Positions 18,037 to 26,596 of a stretch of DNA of 64,000 nucleotides are shown in pieces. The position numbers were made by a program, and so were the translations under genes. Origin of the DNA: an uncultured Sanguibacteroides sp. Its GTDB lineage: Bacteria > Bacteroidota > Bacteroidia > Bacteroidales > Marinifilaceae. The first letter of the stretch is position 1; every line of letters begins with the position of its first letter. A model generated the notes under the pieces. The model searched no databases. It saw only the letters and a list, made by a program, of their open reading frames with translations, and was not told the DNA's origin. The DNA lies in contig NZ_UQRQ01000001.1 of the NCBI RefSeq assembly GCF_900543425.1, forward strand, positions 186,001 through 250,000, given 5' to 3'.

Positions 18037-18603
18037 ATGGAAACGTTTATTAGAAAAATAAGAGAGGTGTATCCGCTTTCCGATACGGTTTTGAATCTTT
18101 TTTTGGAGCAGATGGAATTCATCTCGTTACCTAAGGGGCATGTTTTGATTCGTGAAGGAACAATAGAAAAATACACTTATTTTATTGTAAAGGGCTTTGC
18201 CCGAGGTTTTTTCTATAAAGAGGGAAAAGAGGTAACCATCTGGTTTGCTTCGGAGGGTATGTCTCTATTATCTATGAATGCTTATCTATTTGATTCGGTC
18301 GGTTATGAGAATATCGAGTTGGTGGAGGAGTGTGCCCTGATGAAGATTTCCAATAAAAGGTTGAATGCGCTTTTCGAACAGGAAGTCGAATTGGCAAATT
18401 GGGGGAGGAGGATGTCTGACCGAGTGGTGTTGAAACTGGAGCAAATGTTTATGGAACGCTATTTCCTTTCTGCTGCTCGTCGATATCATCTGTTAGTGGA
18501 CCGGGAGCCTGAAATTTTGCAGAAGGTTCCCCTTCGCCACATTGCTTCTTACCTGGGAGTTTCTCAGGTCTCTTTAAGCCGGATCCGAGCGGGGATACAG
18601 TAA
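18037..18603 (+). CDS. Crp/Fnr family transcriptional regulator
   Basis: Cyclic-nucleotide-binding-fold regulator of 188 residues from the ATG at 18037. The N-terminal beta-roll (about 1-115) has LPKGHVLIREGT and YFIVKGFARGFFYKEGKEVTIWF. A dimerisation helix and a C-terminal helix-turn-helix follow (LRHIASYLGVSQVSLSRIR, residues about 166-184). Fnr-type iron-sulfur cysteines are absent, so it is not a direct oxygen sensor; the effector is unknown. It lies upstream of an EamA exporter and a GNAT gene that it may control, which is inference. Confidence 0.88.
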   Translation: METFIRKIREVYPLSDTVLNLFLEQMEFISLPKGHVLIREGTIEKYTYFIVKGFARGFFYKEGKEVTIWFASEGMSLLSMNAYLFDSVGYENIELVEECALMKISNKRLNALFEQEVELANWGRRMSDRVVLKLEQMFMERYFLSAARRYHLLVDREPEILQKVPLRHIASYLGVSQVSLSRIRAGIQ

Positions 18604-18694
18604 TTTTTTTACATATGTAAAACGGAAATCGCTTTATTTTATCGACATTCGCGTCCGAATCGGGATTTAACCGGTTACGTAAATTTGTATTGAG

Positions 18695-19621
18695 ATGAAA
18701 CAAGTAAGAGGTGTTATTCTGGCGATGATTTCTTCATCCACATTCGGTTTGATTCCTTTGTTCGCCCTTCCTGTTATCCGGGATGGGGTGGGATTGGATT
18801 CCGTGTTGTTTTACCGGTTTGCGATATCGGCGTTTGTTATCGGTTCCTATCTGTTTTTTAAACGGGAGAGTTTTCGAGTTTCAGGAAAAGAGCTAATGAC
18901 TTTTTTTGTGTTGGGAGCTTTATATGCATCGACCGCACTTTTCCTGACAGCTTCTTATTTGTATATTCCGAGTGGGATAGCGACCACTATTCATTTTTTA
19001 TATCCGGTGCTTGTCACGGGTATTATGATTGTATTTTTCAAAGATCGGGCTTCGTTACCCGTAATTATGGCCGCTTGTATGGCGATTGCCGGAGTTTATT
19101 TGTTAAGTAACGGAGAAGGGGGCGGGGTGATCAGTTATAAAGGATTGTTTATGGTTCTCTCTACGGTACTCACTTATGCGGTTTATATCGTGGGGATAAA
19201 TAAATCTTGTGTTCGGAAGATGGATGGGCTGAAGATGACTTTTTTTATCCTTTTCGCTTCTGCGGTTGTTTTTTTATTGAATTTATTGGTAAAAGGAGAG
19301 GGGTTGGATAGGATTCCCGATTATTCGGCGGCAATACATCTGTTTTTATTGGCACTTATTCCAACTTTAATTTCCGATTTGACGTTAATATTGGCTATAC
19401 AGCATATCGGTTCGACGACAACCGCTATTTTGGGATGTATGGAACCGTTGACGGCTGTTTGTATGGGAATTTTATTCTTGAATGAACGTTTCGGACCCGG
19501 ACAATTATTAGGAGTAATCGTCGTGTTACTTGCGGTATTTATAGTGATTCTTGCTACGCGTCCGGAAGGGTTTTCCTTCAAGAGAATGCTTCCCGCTTTT
19601 TTGTTAAGCAGACATAAATAA
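18695..19621 (+). CDS. EamA/DMT family transporter
   Basis: Drug/metabolite transporter of 308 residues with about ten transmembrane helices in two repeated EamA halves (roughly 5-135 and 150-290). The second half carries the characteristic SDLTLILAIQHIGSTTTAILGCMEPLTA and LNERFGPGQLLGV segments. Members usually export amino acids or other small metabolites across the inner membrane; no substrate can be named. Eight bp separate it from the GNAT gene downstream, so the two are likely one transcript. The regulator gene upstream may belong to the same unit. Confidence 0.88.
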   Translation: MKQVRGVILAMISSSTFGLIPLFALPVIRDGVGLDSVLFYRFAISAFVIGSYLFFKRESFRVSGKELMTFFVLGALYASTALFLTASYLYIPSGIATTIHFLYPVLVTGIMIVFFKDRASLPVIMAACMAIAGVYLLSNGEGGGVISYKGLFMVLSTVLTYAVYIVGINKSCVRKMDGLKMTFFILFASAVVFLLNLLVKGEGLDRIPDYSAAIHLFLLALIPTLISDLTLILAIQHIGSTTTAILGCMEPLTAVCMGILFLNERFGPGQLLGVIVVLLAVFIVILATRPEGFSFKRMLPAFLLSRHK

Positions 19622-19629
19622 CAAAAGAT

Positions 19630-20172
19630 ATGATGAATTTGATTAGAATAACAAATCCTGACGATCGGAACCTGGATCGTTTGATTGCTCTTTACGAGGA
19701 TGCTTTTCCGGTGGAAGAAAGACGAGATATCGGACAGTTGAAACGGATGATAAAACAGAAATCCGATATGTATTTTAATGCCATTGAATGTGACGGTGAA
19801 TTATGTGGCTTTTTCGTGTATTGGGACATGAAGGATTTTTATTATCTGGAGCATCTTGCAGTATATCCTTCCATGCGGAACAAAAAACTCGGGCAAAAGG
19901 TACTGGATTACGCGGCGAATCATCTTAAAGGAGTCCGATTGCTGGAAGTTGAGCCGACAAGAGACGAGATGACTACCCGACGTGTTCGTTATTACCAACG
20001 GAACGGATATCAGGTACTGGACGAGGAATATATACAGCCATCTTATGACGGTGTCCGGGATTCTTGTCCGCTTTGGATTATGGGAAACCGACACTCGGAA
20101 CGCTTACCCGAATTTATCGATACCGTAAAACGAGAAGTATATCTGGATAATTATGGTTTGATTGAAAAATAA
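19630..20172 (+). CDS. GNAT family N-acetyltransferase
   Basis: Acetyl-CoA-dependent acetyltransferase of 180 residues. The GNAT core is visible: LEHLAVYPSMRNKKLGQKVLDYA (strand 4, then the acetyl-CoA-binding loop with R-N-K-K-L-G) near 75-98, LLEVEPT near 105, and a YYQRNGYQVLDEEY motif near 119. The acceptor is unknown. Cotranscription with the EamA exporter is likely. Two adjacent ATG codons (19630 and 19633) are equally possible starts. Confidence 0.85.
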   Translation: MMNLIRITNPDDRNLDRLIALYEDAFPVEERRDIGQLKRMIKQKSDMYFNAIECDGELCGFFVYWDMKDFYYLEHLAVYPSMRNKKLGQKVLDYAANHLKGVRLLEVEPTRDEMTTRRVRYYQRNGYQVLDEEYIQPSYDGVRDSCPLWIMGNRHSERLPEFIDTVKREVYLDNYGLIEK

Positions 20173-20189
20173 ACGATGTAAAGGATTGG

Positions 20190-20232
20190 AAGATTTACGA
20201 TTTCGGATTTTAGATTGACGATTTAAAGATGA
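20190..20232. repeat. Degenerate short tandem repeat of a GATTT unit
   Basis: Between the GNAT stop and its terminator the sequence repeats variants of (A)GATTTACGATTT five or six times with drift. Such low-complexity stretches occur between Bacteroidota genes; no function is implied. Confidence 0.45.
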
Positions 20233-20264
20233 CGGGATCAGAAGTTAATCATACATCTAAAATG

Positions 20265-20297
20265 AAAACCGTCCGAATGTTGTTTTCGAACGGTTTT
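20265..20297. terminator. Terminator between the GNAT gene and tRNA-fMet copy 2
   Basis: AAAACCGTCCGAA (20265-20277) pairs with TTCGAACGGTTTT (20285-20297), one mismatch, with a T run on the plus side. It lies at the meeting point of convergent transcripts. Confidence 0.7.
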
Positions 20298-20305
20298 TGA
20301 TTTCG

Positions 20306-20378
<73 letters not shown>

Positions 20379-20410
20379 ATATAGGCAAAGACTTTCTGTT
20401 TTTGCGTGTG

Positions 20411-20441
20411 CAAAGATAACGCTATATTTGGGATATACAAG
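20411..20441 (-). promoter_or_regulatory. Promoter of initiator tRNA copy 2
   Basis: On the minus strand CTTG (20438-20441), 19 nt, then TATCTTTG (20411-20418). The -33 region differs from copy 1, while everything from the -7 box to the tRNA is conserved. Confidence 0.65.
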
Positions 20442-20573
20442 ATTTTTTTTTGTTTTTCCGTCATACAGATAAATCGGATTGGAGAGAATATACTTAATAA
20501 ATAGAGGAAGCGGGAGGGACATAGACTTCTTTTTCTTGTGCGCTAAAAGTGTTTGGGTGTGCCCAATAAAAAG

Positions 20574-20603
20574 AAAAACGGGGATTATGCTATCCCCGTT
20601 TTT
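20574..20603 (-). terminator. Terminator after transketolase
   Basis: AAAAACGGGGA (20574-20584) pairs perfectly with TCCCCGTTTTT (20593-20603), 20 bp past the stop on the minus strand. Confidence 0.85.
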
Positions 20604-20622
20604 CCTATATTCCTTTAAAAAA

Positions 20623-22647
20623 TTATTTTTTTAGCATTTCGCATACTTCGTTGTATACATATTCTCCGGTGAACCCGAACTTTTCGTCCAATACTTTTGC
20701 CGGGGCTGAATAGCCGAAGTGATTTACTCCATGAATTCGCCCGTTTACTCCGACGAGTCCTTCCAATGTAACGGAAAGGCCGGCTGTCAAGCCGTATTTA
20801 GGCTTATTTACAGGAATAACTTCTTCCTGGTATTTTGAGGATTGCTCACGGAATAATCCTTCGGAAATAACGGATACGACTTGGGAAGATATGCCTTTAC
20901 GTTCTTTCAGTAGTTGAGCTCCTTCCAATAAGGTGGATACTTCCGAACCGGAAGCGACCAATACGATGTCAACATCTTCCGCGTTTTTGGTTACCACGTA
21001 TGCTCCCTTTTCCGCTTGCAGGGCTTCGTCGTATCCTCCCGGAAGATCTTTGATGTTTTGCCGGGAAAGAATCAACGCCGTAGGGGTGGAAATATTTTCC
21101 ATTGCCATTTTCCATGCTACTGATGTTTCGGCGGCATCTGCCGGACGAAGGGCTAACAGGCTCATTTTACCGGAGTGATTATGAAGTTTCTCCATTAACC
21201 TAAGCTGTGCTTCATGTTCAATAGGTTGATGGGTAGGTCCGTCTTCTCCCACCCGGAAAGCATCGTGCGACCAGATGAATTTCACGGGAATTTCCATTAA
21301 TGCGGCTAAACGAACAGCCGGTTTCATATAGTCTGAGAACACGAAGAAGGTTCCACAAGCCACAAATATACCACCATGTAAAGCAATTCCGTTACAGATA
21401 ACAGCCATGGTTAACTCGGCGACTCCGGCCTGGAAGAAAGCTCCGCTGAAATCTCCTTTTACCAGATTCCGGGCTCCGCCTTTGATGAATCCGTCGGTTT
21501 TATCTGAATTACTTAAATCGGCGGAACCGACAATCATATTTTCAACCTGTTTGGCTAATTCGACTAATACGTCTGCCGATGCGGCACGAGTTGCGATTCC
21601 GGGTTTATGTGCGATCGCCTTGTAGTCGATCTCGGGAGCTTTACCGGATAGAAATTGATGCCATTTGGCGGCTAATTCCGGATTGGCTTTTTCCCAGGCG
21701 GCTTGTTCTGCTTTTTTAGCTTTGGCGTAAGCTCTCTTCTGTTCTAATACCTTGCCGTAAAATTCTTTGACTTCGGGAAATACAACAAACGGGTGTTGAG
21801 GATCTCCTCCCAGGTTTTCAATGGTTTTCTCGATAGAGGCACCCGCACCGCTTAAAGGTTGTCCGTGGGTGGAAACCTTGTCGGAGAAATCTTCCCCATT
21901 AGCTCCCAAGGCCCCTTTGCCCATTAATGTTTTCCCGATAATAAGGGTAGGGCGTTCTTTTTCTTTGTTGGCAGCTTTCAGAGCCTCTATAATCTCTTTC
22001 GCGTTATTTCCGTTTATTGTAATGACGTTCCATCCCCATGCTTTGTATTTCATCGCCGTATCCTCGCATGTTACTTCATTGACGCGGGTCGAGAGTTGTA
22101 CCTCGTTGGCATCGTAAAACATGATCAGATTAGATAATCCCAATGTTCCGGCAATACGCCCGGCCCCTTGGGAGATTTCTTCCTGAATACCTCCGTCGGA
22201 AATAAAAGCATAAGTTTTATGGGCCATCCATTCGCCGAATCGAGCCACTAAAAAGCGCTCCGCGATAGCAGCGCCTACGGCCATGGCATGTCCCTGTCCC
22301 AATGGTCCGGAGGTGTTTTCGACTCCTCGTTTTACATCTACTTCGGGATGTCCCGGGGTCACGCTTCCCCATTGACGAAAGTTCTGTAGATCTTCCATAC
22401 TATAAGTTCCTACTAAGCTGAGTATGGAATATAGCATCGGAGACATGTGGCCCGGATCGAGGAAAAAACGATCTCTATTGGCCCAATTCATATCGTCCGG
22501 ATCAAAATTTAAAAATTGGGAGTACAAAACATTTACAAAGTCGGCTCCACCCATGGCTCCGCCAGGGTGACCAGATTTTGCTTTTTCAACCATAGAGGCC
22601 GAAAGAATACGGATGTTGTCCGCTGCTCGATTTAGGATCTTATCCAT
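20623..22647 (-). CDS. tkt: Transketolase
   Basis: Thiamine-diphosphate-dependent transketolase of the non-oxidative pentose phosphate pathway, 674 residues, the usual full length. Motifs: KSGHPGGAMGGAD near 23, GPLGQGHAMAVGAA near 114, the ThDP-binding GDGGIQEE-like stretch (SDGGIQEE) near 154 ending in FYDANEVQ, and the pyrimidine-domain DSFRVGEDGPTHQPIE-like stretch near 470 (here DAFRVGEDGPTHQPIE). The start is 22647 rather than 22713, because a clear promoter lies inside the longer version. Single-gene unit with its own promoter and terminator. Confidence 0.96.
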   Translation of the reverse strand: MDKILNRAADNIRILSASMVEKAKSGHPGGAMGGADFVNVLYSQFLNFDPDDMNWANRDRFFLDPGHMSPMLYSILSLVGTYSMEDLQNFRQWGSVTPGHPEVDVKRGVENTSGPLGQGHAMAVGAAIAERFLVARFGEWMAHKTYAFISDGGIQEEISQGAGRIAGTLGLSNLIMFYDANEVQLSTRVNEVTCEDTAMKYKAWGWNVITINGNNAKEIIEALKAANKEKERPTLIIGKTLMGKGALGANGEDFSDKVSTHGQPLSGAGASIEKTIENLGGDPQHPFVVFPEVKEFYGKVLEQKRAYAKAKKAEQAAWEKANPELAAKWHQFLSGKAPEIDYKAIAHKPGIATRAASADVLVELAKQVENMIVGSADLSNSDKTDGFIKGGARNLVKGDFSGAFFQAGVAELTMAVICNGIALHGGIFVACGTFFVFSDYMKPAVRLAALMEIPVKFIWSHDAFRVGEDGPTHQPIEHEAQLRLMEKLHNHSGKMSLLALRPADAAETSVAWKMAMENISTPTALILSRQNIKDLPGGYDEALQAEKGAYVVTKNAEDVDIVLVASGSEVSTLLEGAQLLKERKGISSQVVSVISEGLFREQSSKYQEEVIPVNKPKYGLTAGLSVTLEGLVGVNGRIHGVNHFGYSAPAKVLDEKFGFTGEYVYNEVCEMLKK

Positions 22648-22683
22648 GCCTATATATTTTGAGATATTGTTAAAATTTTTGCG

Positions 22684-22714
22684 CAAAGTTACGATTTTCC
22701 CATGGGAAAACAAG
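22684..22714 (-). promoter_or_regulatory. Transketolase promoter
   Basis: On the minus strand CTTG (22711-22714), 19 nt, then TAACTTTG (22684-22691), about 37 bp before the ATG at 22647. The spacer holds a perfect palindrome. Confidence 0.75.
22695..22710. promoter_or_regulatory. Perfect 16-bp palindrome in the transketolase promoter spacer
   Basis: TTTTCCCATGGGAAAA is its own reverse complement and lies exactly between the -33 and -7 elements, where a bound dimer would block RNA polymerase. Candidate operator; the regulator is unknown. Confidence 0.5.
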
Positions 22715-22737
22715 AAAATAAATAGTGGGTATTCGAT

Positions 22738-22770
22738 AAAAATCAGGATTGATATAAAATCCTGATTTTT
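22738..22770 (-). terminator. Terminator after the CYTH gene
   Basis: AAAAATCAGGAT (22738-22749) pairs with ATCCTGATTTTT (22759-22770), just beyond the stop on the minus strand. Confidence 0.85.
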
Positions 22771-22777
22771 TATTAAT

Positions 22778-23245
22778 TTACCATTCCGAATAAGGATGCT
22801 TGATTAGCATCGAATTGTAATATCTTTCTTTTCCGGTAACTTCTTCTCCTAACCATTCCGGTTTTGGAAAAGTTTCGTTTTCATCCTCCAGCTCGATTTC
22901 CGCTAAAATCAAACCTTCGTTTGTTCCGTGAAATTCGTCTATTTCGTACGTGAATTTATCTGCTTTTATGTAATAACGGGTTTTATCGATGATTCCGGGT
23001 TCACAAATGGACAATAGTTCTGTGGCCTCTTCGACGAGTATCTCTTTTTCCCATTCAAAACGACTCGCTCCGGTAGAGTTTCCTTTACCTTTTACGGTCA
23101 GGTATGCTTTATCTCCTTTTACTCGTACCCGCACGGAACGTTCCGGTACGGAAGAGAGATAACCCTGTATGACCCGTACCTTGTCATATGCATGGGATTT
23201 AAAATCTCCTTTTACCAGAAATTTACGCTCAATTTCCCGGAACAT
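22778..23245 (-). CDS. CYTH-domain protein (triphosphate tunnel enzyme)
   Basis: Single-domain CYTH protein of 155 residues. The family signature ExExK appears at the start (EIERKF, residues 3-8). Alternating charged strands line the predicted tunnel: RVIQGYL, RSVRVRVKGDKAYLTVKG, EWEKEI, KTRYYI, YEIDEFHG and LAEIELEDE. Bacterial members hydrolyse inorganic triphosphate or are class IV adenylate cyclases; triphosphatase is the more likely activity. It starts 2 bp after the S9 peptidase stop, so the two are cotranscribed. Confidence 0.88.
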   Translation of the reverse strand: MFREIERKFLVKGDFKSHAYDKVRVIQGYLSSVPERSVRVRVKGDKAYLTVKGKGNSTGASRFEWEKEILVEEATELLSICEPGIIDKTRYYIKADKFTYEIDEFHGTNEGLILAEIELEDENETFPKPEWLGEEVTGKERYYNSMLIKHPYSEW

Positions 23246-23247
23246 GA

Positions 23248-25800
23248 TTACAAATTTTTATCTTTATACATATTTTCCCACCATGCCGGCTGGTTTTTCA
23301 AATATTTGGCAAAATAGGATAGGATGGTATTATTCCATATGATTCGTTGATTGTAATCGACCACCGTGTGGTCGGCATTTTTGATCAATACCAAATCCAC
23401 CTCTTTACCTAATAGTTTCAATGCCGTGTAGAATTGAATACTCTCTCCTGTCGGTACGTTCACATCGGCAGTTCCGTGTAGTAACAAGATCGGTTTTTTC
23501 ACTTTGTCCGCGTTGAATAGGGGACTTTGATTGACGTATATATCTTTTCGGTTCCAGGGAAAGGAGTGGGCTGCTGCCTGGGTGCTGTAACTGTATCCCC
23601 AATACCCTTCTCCCCAATAGCTGGAAATAGAAGAGATTCCGGCATGGGAAATCGCACAGGCGAATATGTCGGTGCGGGTTTGTAAAAGCATGGTTGTAAA
23701 TCCGCCGTAAGAGGCTCCCATGCAGCCTACCTTCTGGGGATCGACGAACGGATGTGCTTTTAAGAAGGCTTTCGTGCAAGCGATGATCTCGTCTGCCGTG
23801 ATGATTCCCCAGTTGTTTTGATGACGTGCGGAAAACTCCTGCCCGAACCCCGTGGTACCAGAGGGTTGCATAACATACACGACATACCCGTTCGCCGCGT
23901 ATAGATTAAACGGCCAACGTCCTCCGAATGTTCTTTCGACAGGGGAAGTTCCTCCGTAATAATAGACAATCATCGGATATTTTTTAGTCGGATCGAAATT
24001 GGCCGGAAGATAGTAACGTCCGTCAATAGTGGTATTTTTCTTGTATTGGTAATCCCAATCCCTGACCTCTCCGAAAACAACATCTTTGTACTGCTCTTCA
24101 GCCGGGTTATCCCATAATTGTGTATTCAGGTTCGTGAGATTTAACGTGTATACCCGAGCGGGATAACTTTGATCGGAAGCCGTGTAAACGGCCCAGTCTC
24201 CCTGCTCCGATAAAGAAAGTCTTTGGACGATGTCTCCCGGGCAATTGACCTGTTCTATTTTTCCGTTTTGGTAACGAAACAGATGGATATAATCCGTGTC
24301 TCCTGCGATGATGTAAATAGAGCCGTCTTTATGCCAATAGGAACCGGAGACGGAAGGATTAAAATATTTGGTAATCGGATTTACCCGATGAGTTGCTAGA
24401 TCGTAGATAAACAGTTGGGTATCGTATTCGTTTACAATCTGTCCTTTACGGATGTTAACACCTGTATTTCCAAAGGCGTTAGCTCCTCCGCTCACGAGTA
24501 ACTGTTTGTCGTCGGGAGAAAAAGAGCAATAAATATCGACCAGGCGGTCTTGCCATAGGGTGTCGGTTTTGTTTGACGGTATATCCATCAGGTAAATGGA
24601 TTGTTTGCTATACGGGTATTCGTTGTAATCCGGACGGTTTGTGGCAATAATAACTTTTTTGCCGTCATGGCTGATATCCATGATTGACGTGGTTTGGTTT
24701 CCCCATGTTAAACGGGTGTGGAGTCCGTTTTTGAAATCGTATTTATAAAGGAAATAACGGGTACGGAAATGAGGTTGCCTATCCATCATACCTTCAACTT
24801 TACGTAATTCCCACTCTTTCTCGCTATACTCTTCCGGTTGGTAATAGAGCAGATACGTGCGATCGGGAGACCATACGTATCCTGAAATCGAGTGATCGGC
24901 TTTGACGAGGCATTTTTGGTACCGGGTTTCCGGATCATAGGTATAAAGCGAGTGTCCTTTCCCTTCCTGTATTAAAAAGGAGAGTTTGTCTTGTCCCGGG
25001 ACCCAAGTGATATCGCTTGCCTCTTTTCCGTAAAAAGAGTAAATAATTTCTTTATCGGAAAGCCGATAGAGATAGGTTATTCGGTTACTTTTACCTTTTA
25101 TGATTTCTGTTTTACTCAAAAGCAGGTATTTACCTGAAGGGGAGGTTTGTATGTTTTCAACGCGGGTTCCGTTCAATACATCGTAAATAGTTTTTCCCCT
25201 CATGGGTGAAAGGGTAAACTCTACGGGAATATTTTTGAAATCATCTCCTGCTTTGAACGACGCCGAAAATAAGGTTTGCGGGGTGTGCGAGAGTACAAGA
25301 CTTTTTACGATTACCGTATGTTTACCCGGAATCCAATTTCTATTTATCTCTTTTGAAATGGTCTTTTCTTTTTCATTATAAGTGTCGAAAGTGAGTACTT
25401 TTTCACCGTCTATAAACACTTCTGCATTGGTATTGAAATAAAAGGTCATACTGCCATTCATCCATTCTGTATTGGCCATATAAACGGCGTTATAGACGAC
25501 AGAAGGGGTTTTCTCTTGAGAGGAGTAACGGACCTCCCCGTCGGCCATATCTGAATATTTCCATTGGAGACCTTCCGTTTCTTGTTCGGACCTCCCCGGT
25601 GCAGGAGATAGGTTTTCAACGGATAACGTCGAAAATTTTAAAAGTGAAACGGGGGTGAAAAGTAGGTTGTTCACATTTTTTTGGTCATGAAAGGCGGGCA
25701 TTTCTACCGGAATGGGAGGGAGACTCATCCATTCCCGGATTACTTGTCCTTGCACTTGTAAGGAAAATATAATCCATACGAAAAGGAATAGTTTCTTCAT
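23248..25800 (-). CDS. S9 family prolyl-oligopeptidase-type peptidase (DPP IV-like)
   Basis: Exported serine peptidase of 850 residues that would release dipeptides or short peptides in the periplasm. An N-terminal signal peptide (1-19, ending VQGQ) is followed by a beta-propeller region and a C-terminal alpha/beta-hydrolase domain. The catalytic triad is visible: Ser in GASYGGF, Asp in HGTADVNVP and His in NADHTVV. An additional domain of about 180 residues lies before the propeller. A TAACTTTG promoter box precedes it (25850-25857). Cotranscribed with the CYTH gene. Confidence 0.9.
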   Translation of the reverse strand: MKKLFLFVWIIFSLQVQGQVIREWMSLPPIPVEMPAFHDQKNVNNLLFTPVSLLKFSTLSVENLSPAPGRSEQETEGLQWKYSDMADGEVRYSSQEKTPSVVYNAVYMANTEWMNGSMTFYFNTNAEVFIDGEKVLTFDTYNEKEKTISKEINRNWIPGKHTVIVKSLVLSHTPQTLFSASFKAGDDFKNIPVEFTLSPMRGKTIYDVLNGTRVENIQTSPSGKYLLLSKTEIIKGKSNRITYLYRLSDKEIIYSFYGKEASDITWVPGQDKLSFLIQEGKGHSLYTYDPETRYQKCLVKADHSISGYVWSPDRTYLLYYQPEEYSEKEWELRKVEGMMDRQPHFRTRYFLYKYDFKNGLHTRLTWGNQTTSIMDISHDGKKVIIATNRPDYNEYPYSKQSIYLMDIPSNKTDTLWQDRLVDIYCSFSPDDKQLLVSGGANAFGNTGVNIRKGQIVNEYDTQLFIYDLATHRVNPITKYFNPSVSGSYWHKDGSIYIIAGDTDYIHLFRYQNGKIEQVNCPGDIVQRLSLSEQGDWAVYTASDQSYPARVYTLNLTNLNTQLWDNPAEEQYKDVVFGEVRDWDYQYKKNTTIDGRYYLPANFDPTKKYPMIVYYYGGTSPVERTFGGRWPFNLYAANGYVVYVMQPSGTTGFGQEFSARHQNNWGIITADEIIACTKAFLKAHPFVDPQKVGCMGASYGGFTTMLLQTRTDIFACAISHAGISSISSYWGEGYWGYSYSTQAAAHSFPWNRKDIYVNQSPLFNADKVKKPILLLHGTADVNVPTGESIQFYTALKLLGKEVDLVLIKNADHTVVDYNQRIIWNNTILSYFAKYLKNQPAWWENMYKDKNL

Positions 25801-25849
25801 ACTTCTTTTGTTTATGGTATAATTTGTTTATTTGTCCTTTTTAAACGAA

Positions 25850-25857
25850 CAAAGTTA
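25850..25857 (-). promoter_or_regulatory. -7 box of the S9 peptidase operon
   Basis: TAACTTTG on the minus strand, 50 bp before the start codon; a TTCG lies at the -33 position, 20 nt away. Confidence 0.55.
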
Positions 25858-25920
25858 ATTCTAAAACGTAGATTGTTCGAAAATTCTGAATAAAATTTAT
25901 TATGATGTGATTTTTATCAT

Positions 25921-25928
25921 TAATTTTG
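25921..25928 (+). promoter_or_regulatory. Possible -7 box of the SPOR lipoprotein gene
   Basis: TAATTTTG fits TAnnTTTG 44 bp before the start; no good -33 element. Confidence 0.4.
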
Positions 25929-25971
25929 TTCTGCGTAAATAAGAAATTGATAACATTTAAAGAAGGGAAAA

Positions 25972-26424
25972 ATGAAAAGTATTGTACTAATAATTATGTT
26001 GGCTGTCGTTGCAGCCAGTTGCGGAACGAATAAAAAAGTATATGCTCCGCCTTTTGAAGAAGAGGAAGACGTGGTAGTCGTAGACGAACAATCTGTCCCG
26101 ACGACACAAACACAGGAAAAGAAAACAAATAATAAACCTGTTGTATCTAAAGAGGAAAAGGTGACTATGACTCACGGTGATGTTATGAAGAAGTATAATG
26201 TTATTGTAGGAAGTTTCTCCAATGAAGATAATGCTGTCAGATTACGGAACCGTTTGATCGGTGAAGGGTATAATAGTATCATTATGAAAAATGATGCCGG
26301 AATGAACCGGGTAAGTATTGCCGGTTTTGACGAAGAAGCTCCGGCAAGAGCCGAATTGATACGGGTAAGGGAAAAATATCCAGAATTTTCGGATGCTTGG
26401 CTGTTGATCACGAAAGATAAATAA
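25972..26424 (+). CDS. SPOR-domain lipoprotein
   Basis: Small lipoprotein of 150 residues. The signal peptide has a lipobox with Cys at residue 17 (AASC). An acidic, low-complexity linker (EEEEDVVVVDE) follows, then a C-terminal SPOR domain (about 74-150) with KYNVIVGSFSNEDNAVRLRNRL and RVSIAGFDE. SPOR domains bind denuded peptidoglycan at the division septum, so the protein probably acts at the cell envelope during division. FtsE lies next to it on the opposite strand. Confidence 0.88.
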   Translation: MKSIVLIIMLAVVAASCGTNKKVYAPPFEEEEDVVVVDEQSVPTTQTQEKKTNNKPVVSKEEKVTMTHGDVMKKYNVIVGSFSNEDNAVRLRNRLIGEGYNSIIMKNDAGMNRVSIAGFDEEAPARAELIRVREKYPEFSDAWLLITKDK

Positions 26425-26443
26425 CAAAGTCTGGTAAAATCGT

Positions 26444-26483
26444 AATACCGCTTATGATCGTTTTTAACCTCATGAGCGGTATT
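26444..26483. terminator. Terminator between the SPOR gene and ftsE
   Basis: AATACCGCTTATG (26444-26456) pairs with CATGAGCGGTATT (26471-26483), one G-T wobble, followed by TTT. The remaining ~110 bp up to the ftsE stop hold nothing I recognise. Confidence 0.7.
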
Positions 26484-26596
26484 TTAATTATCAATTTACG
26501 CGATACCTTTTCTGTCGCTATAACAAAGCCGCTATGAGATTGAATGTTAAATTGTCGATTATATCAGATAGCGATTACTTGCCGATCGGTTGTTTC

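Noticed and set aside
20190..20232. CRISPR-like or attachment-site repeat
   Set aside because: Units are short, drift in sequence and have no spacers; a low-complexity stretch explains it.
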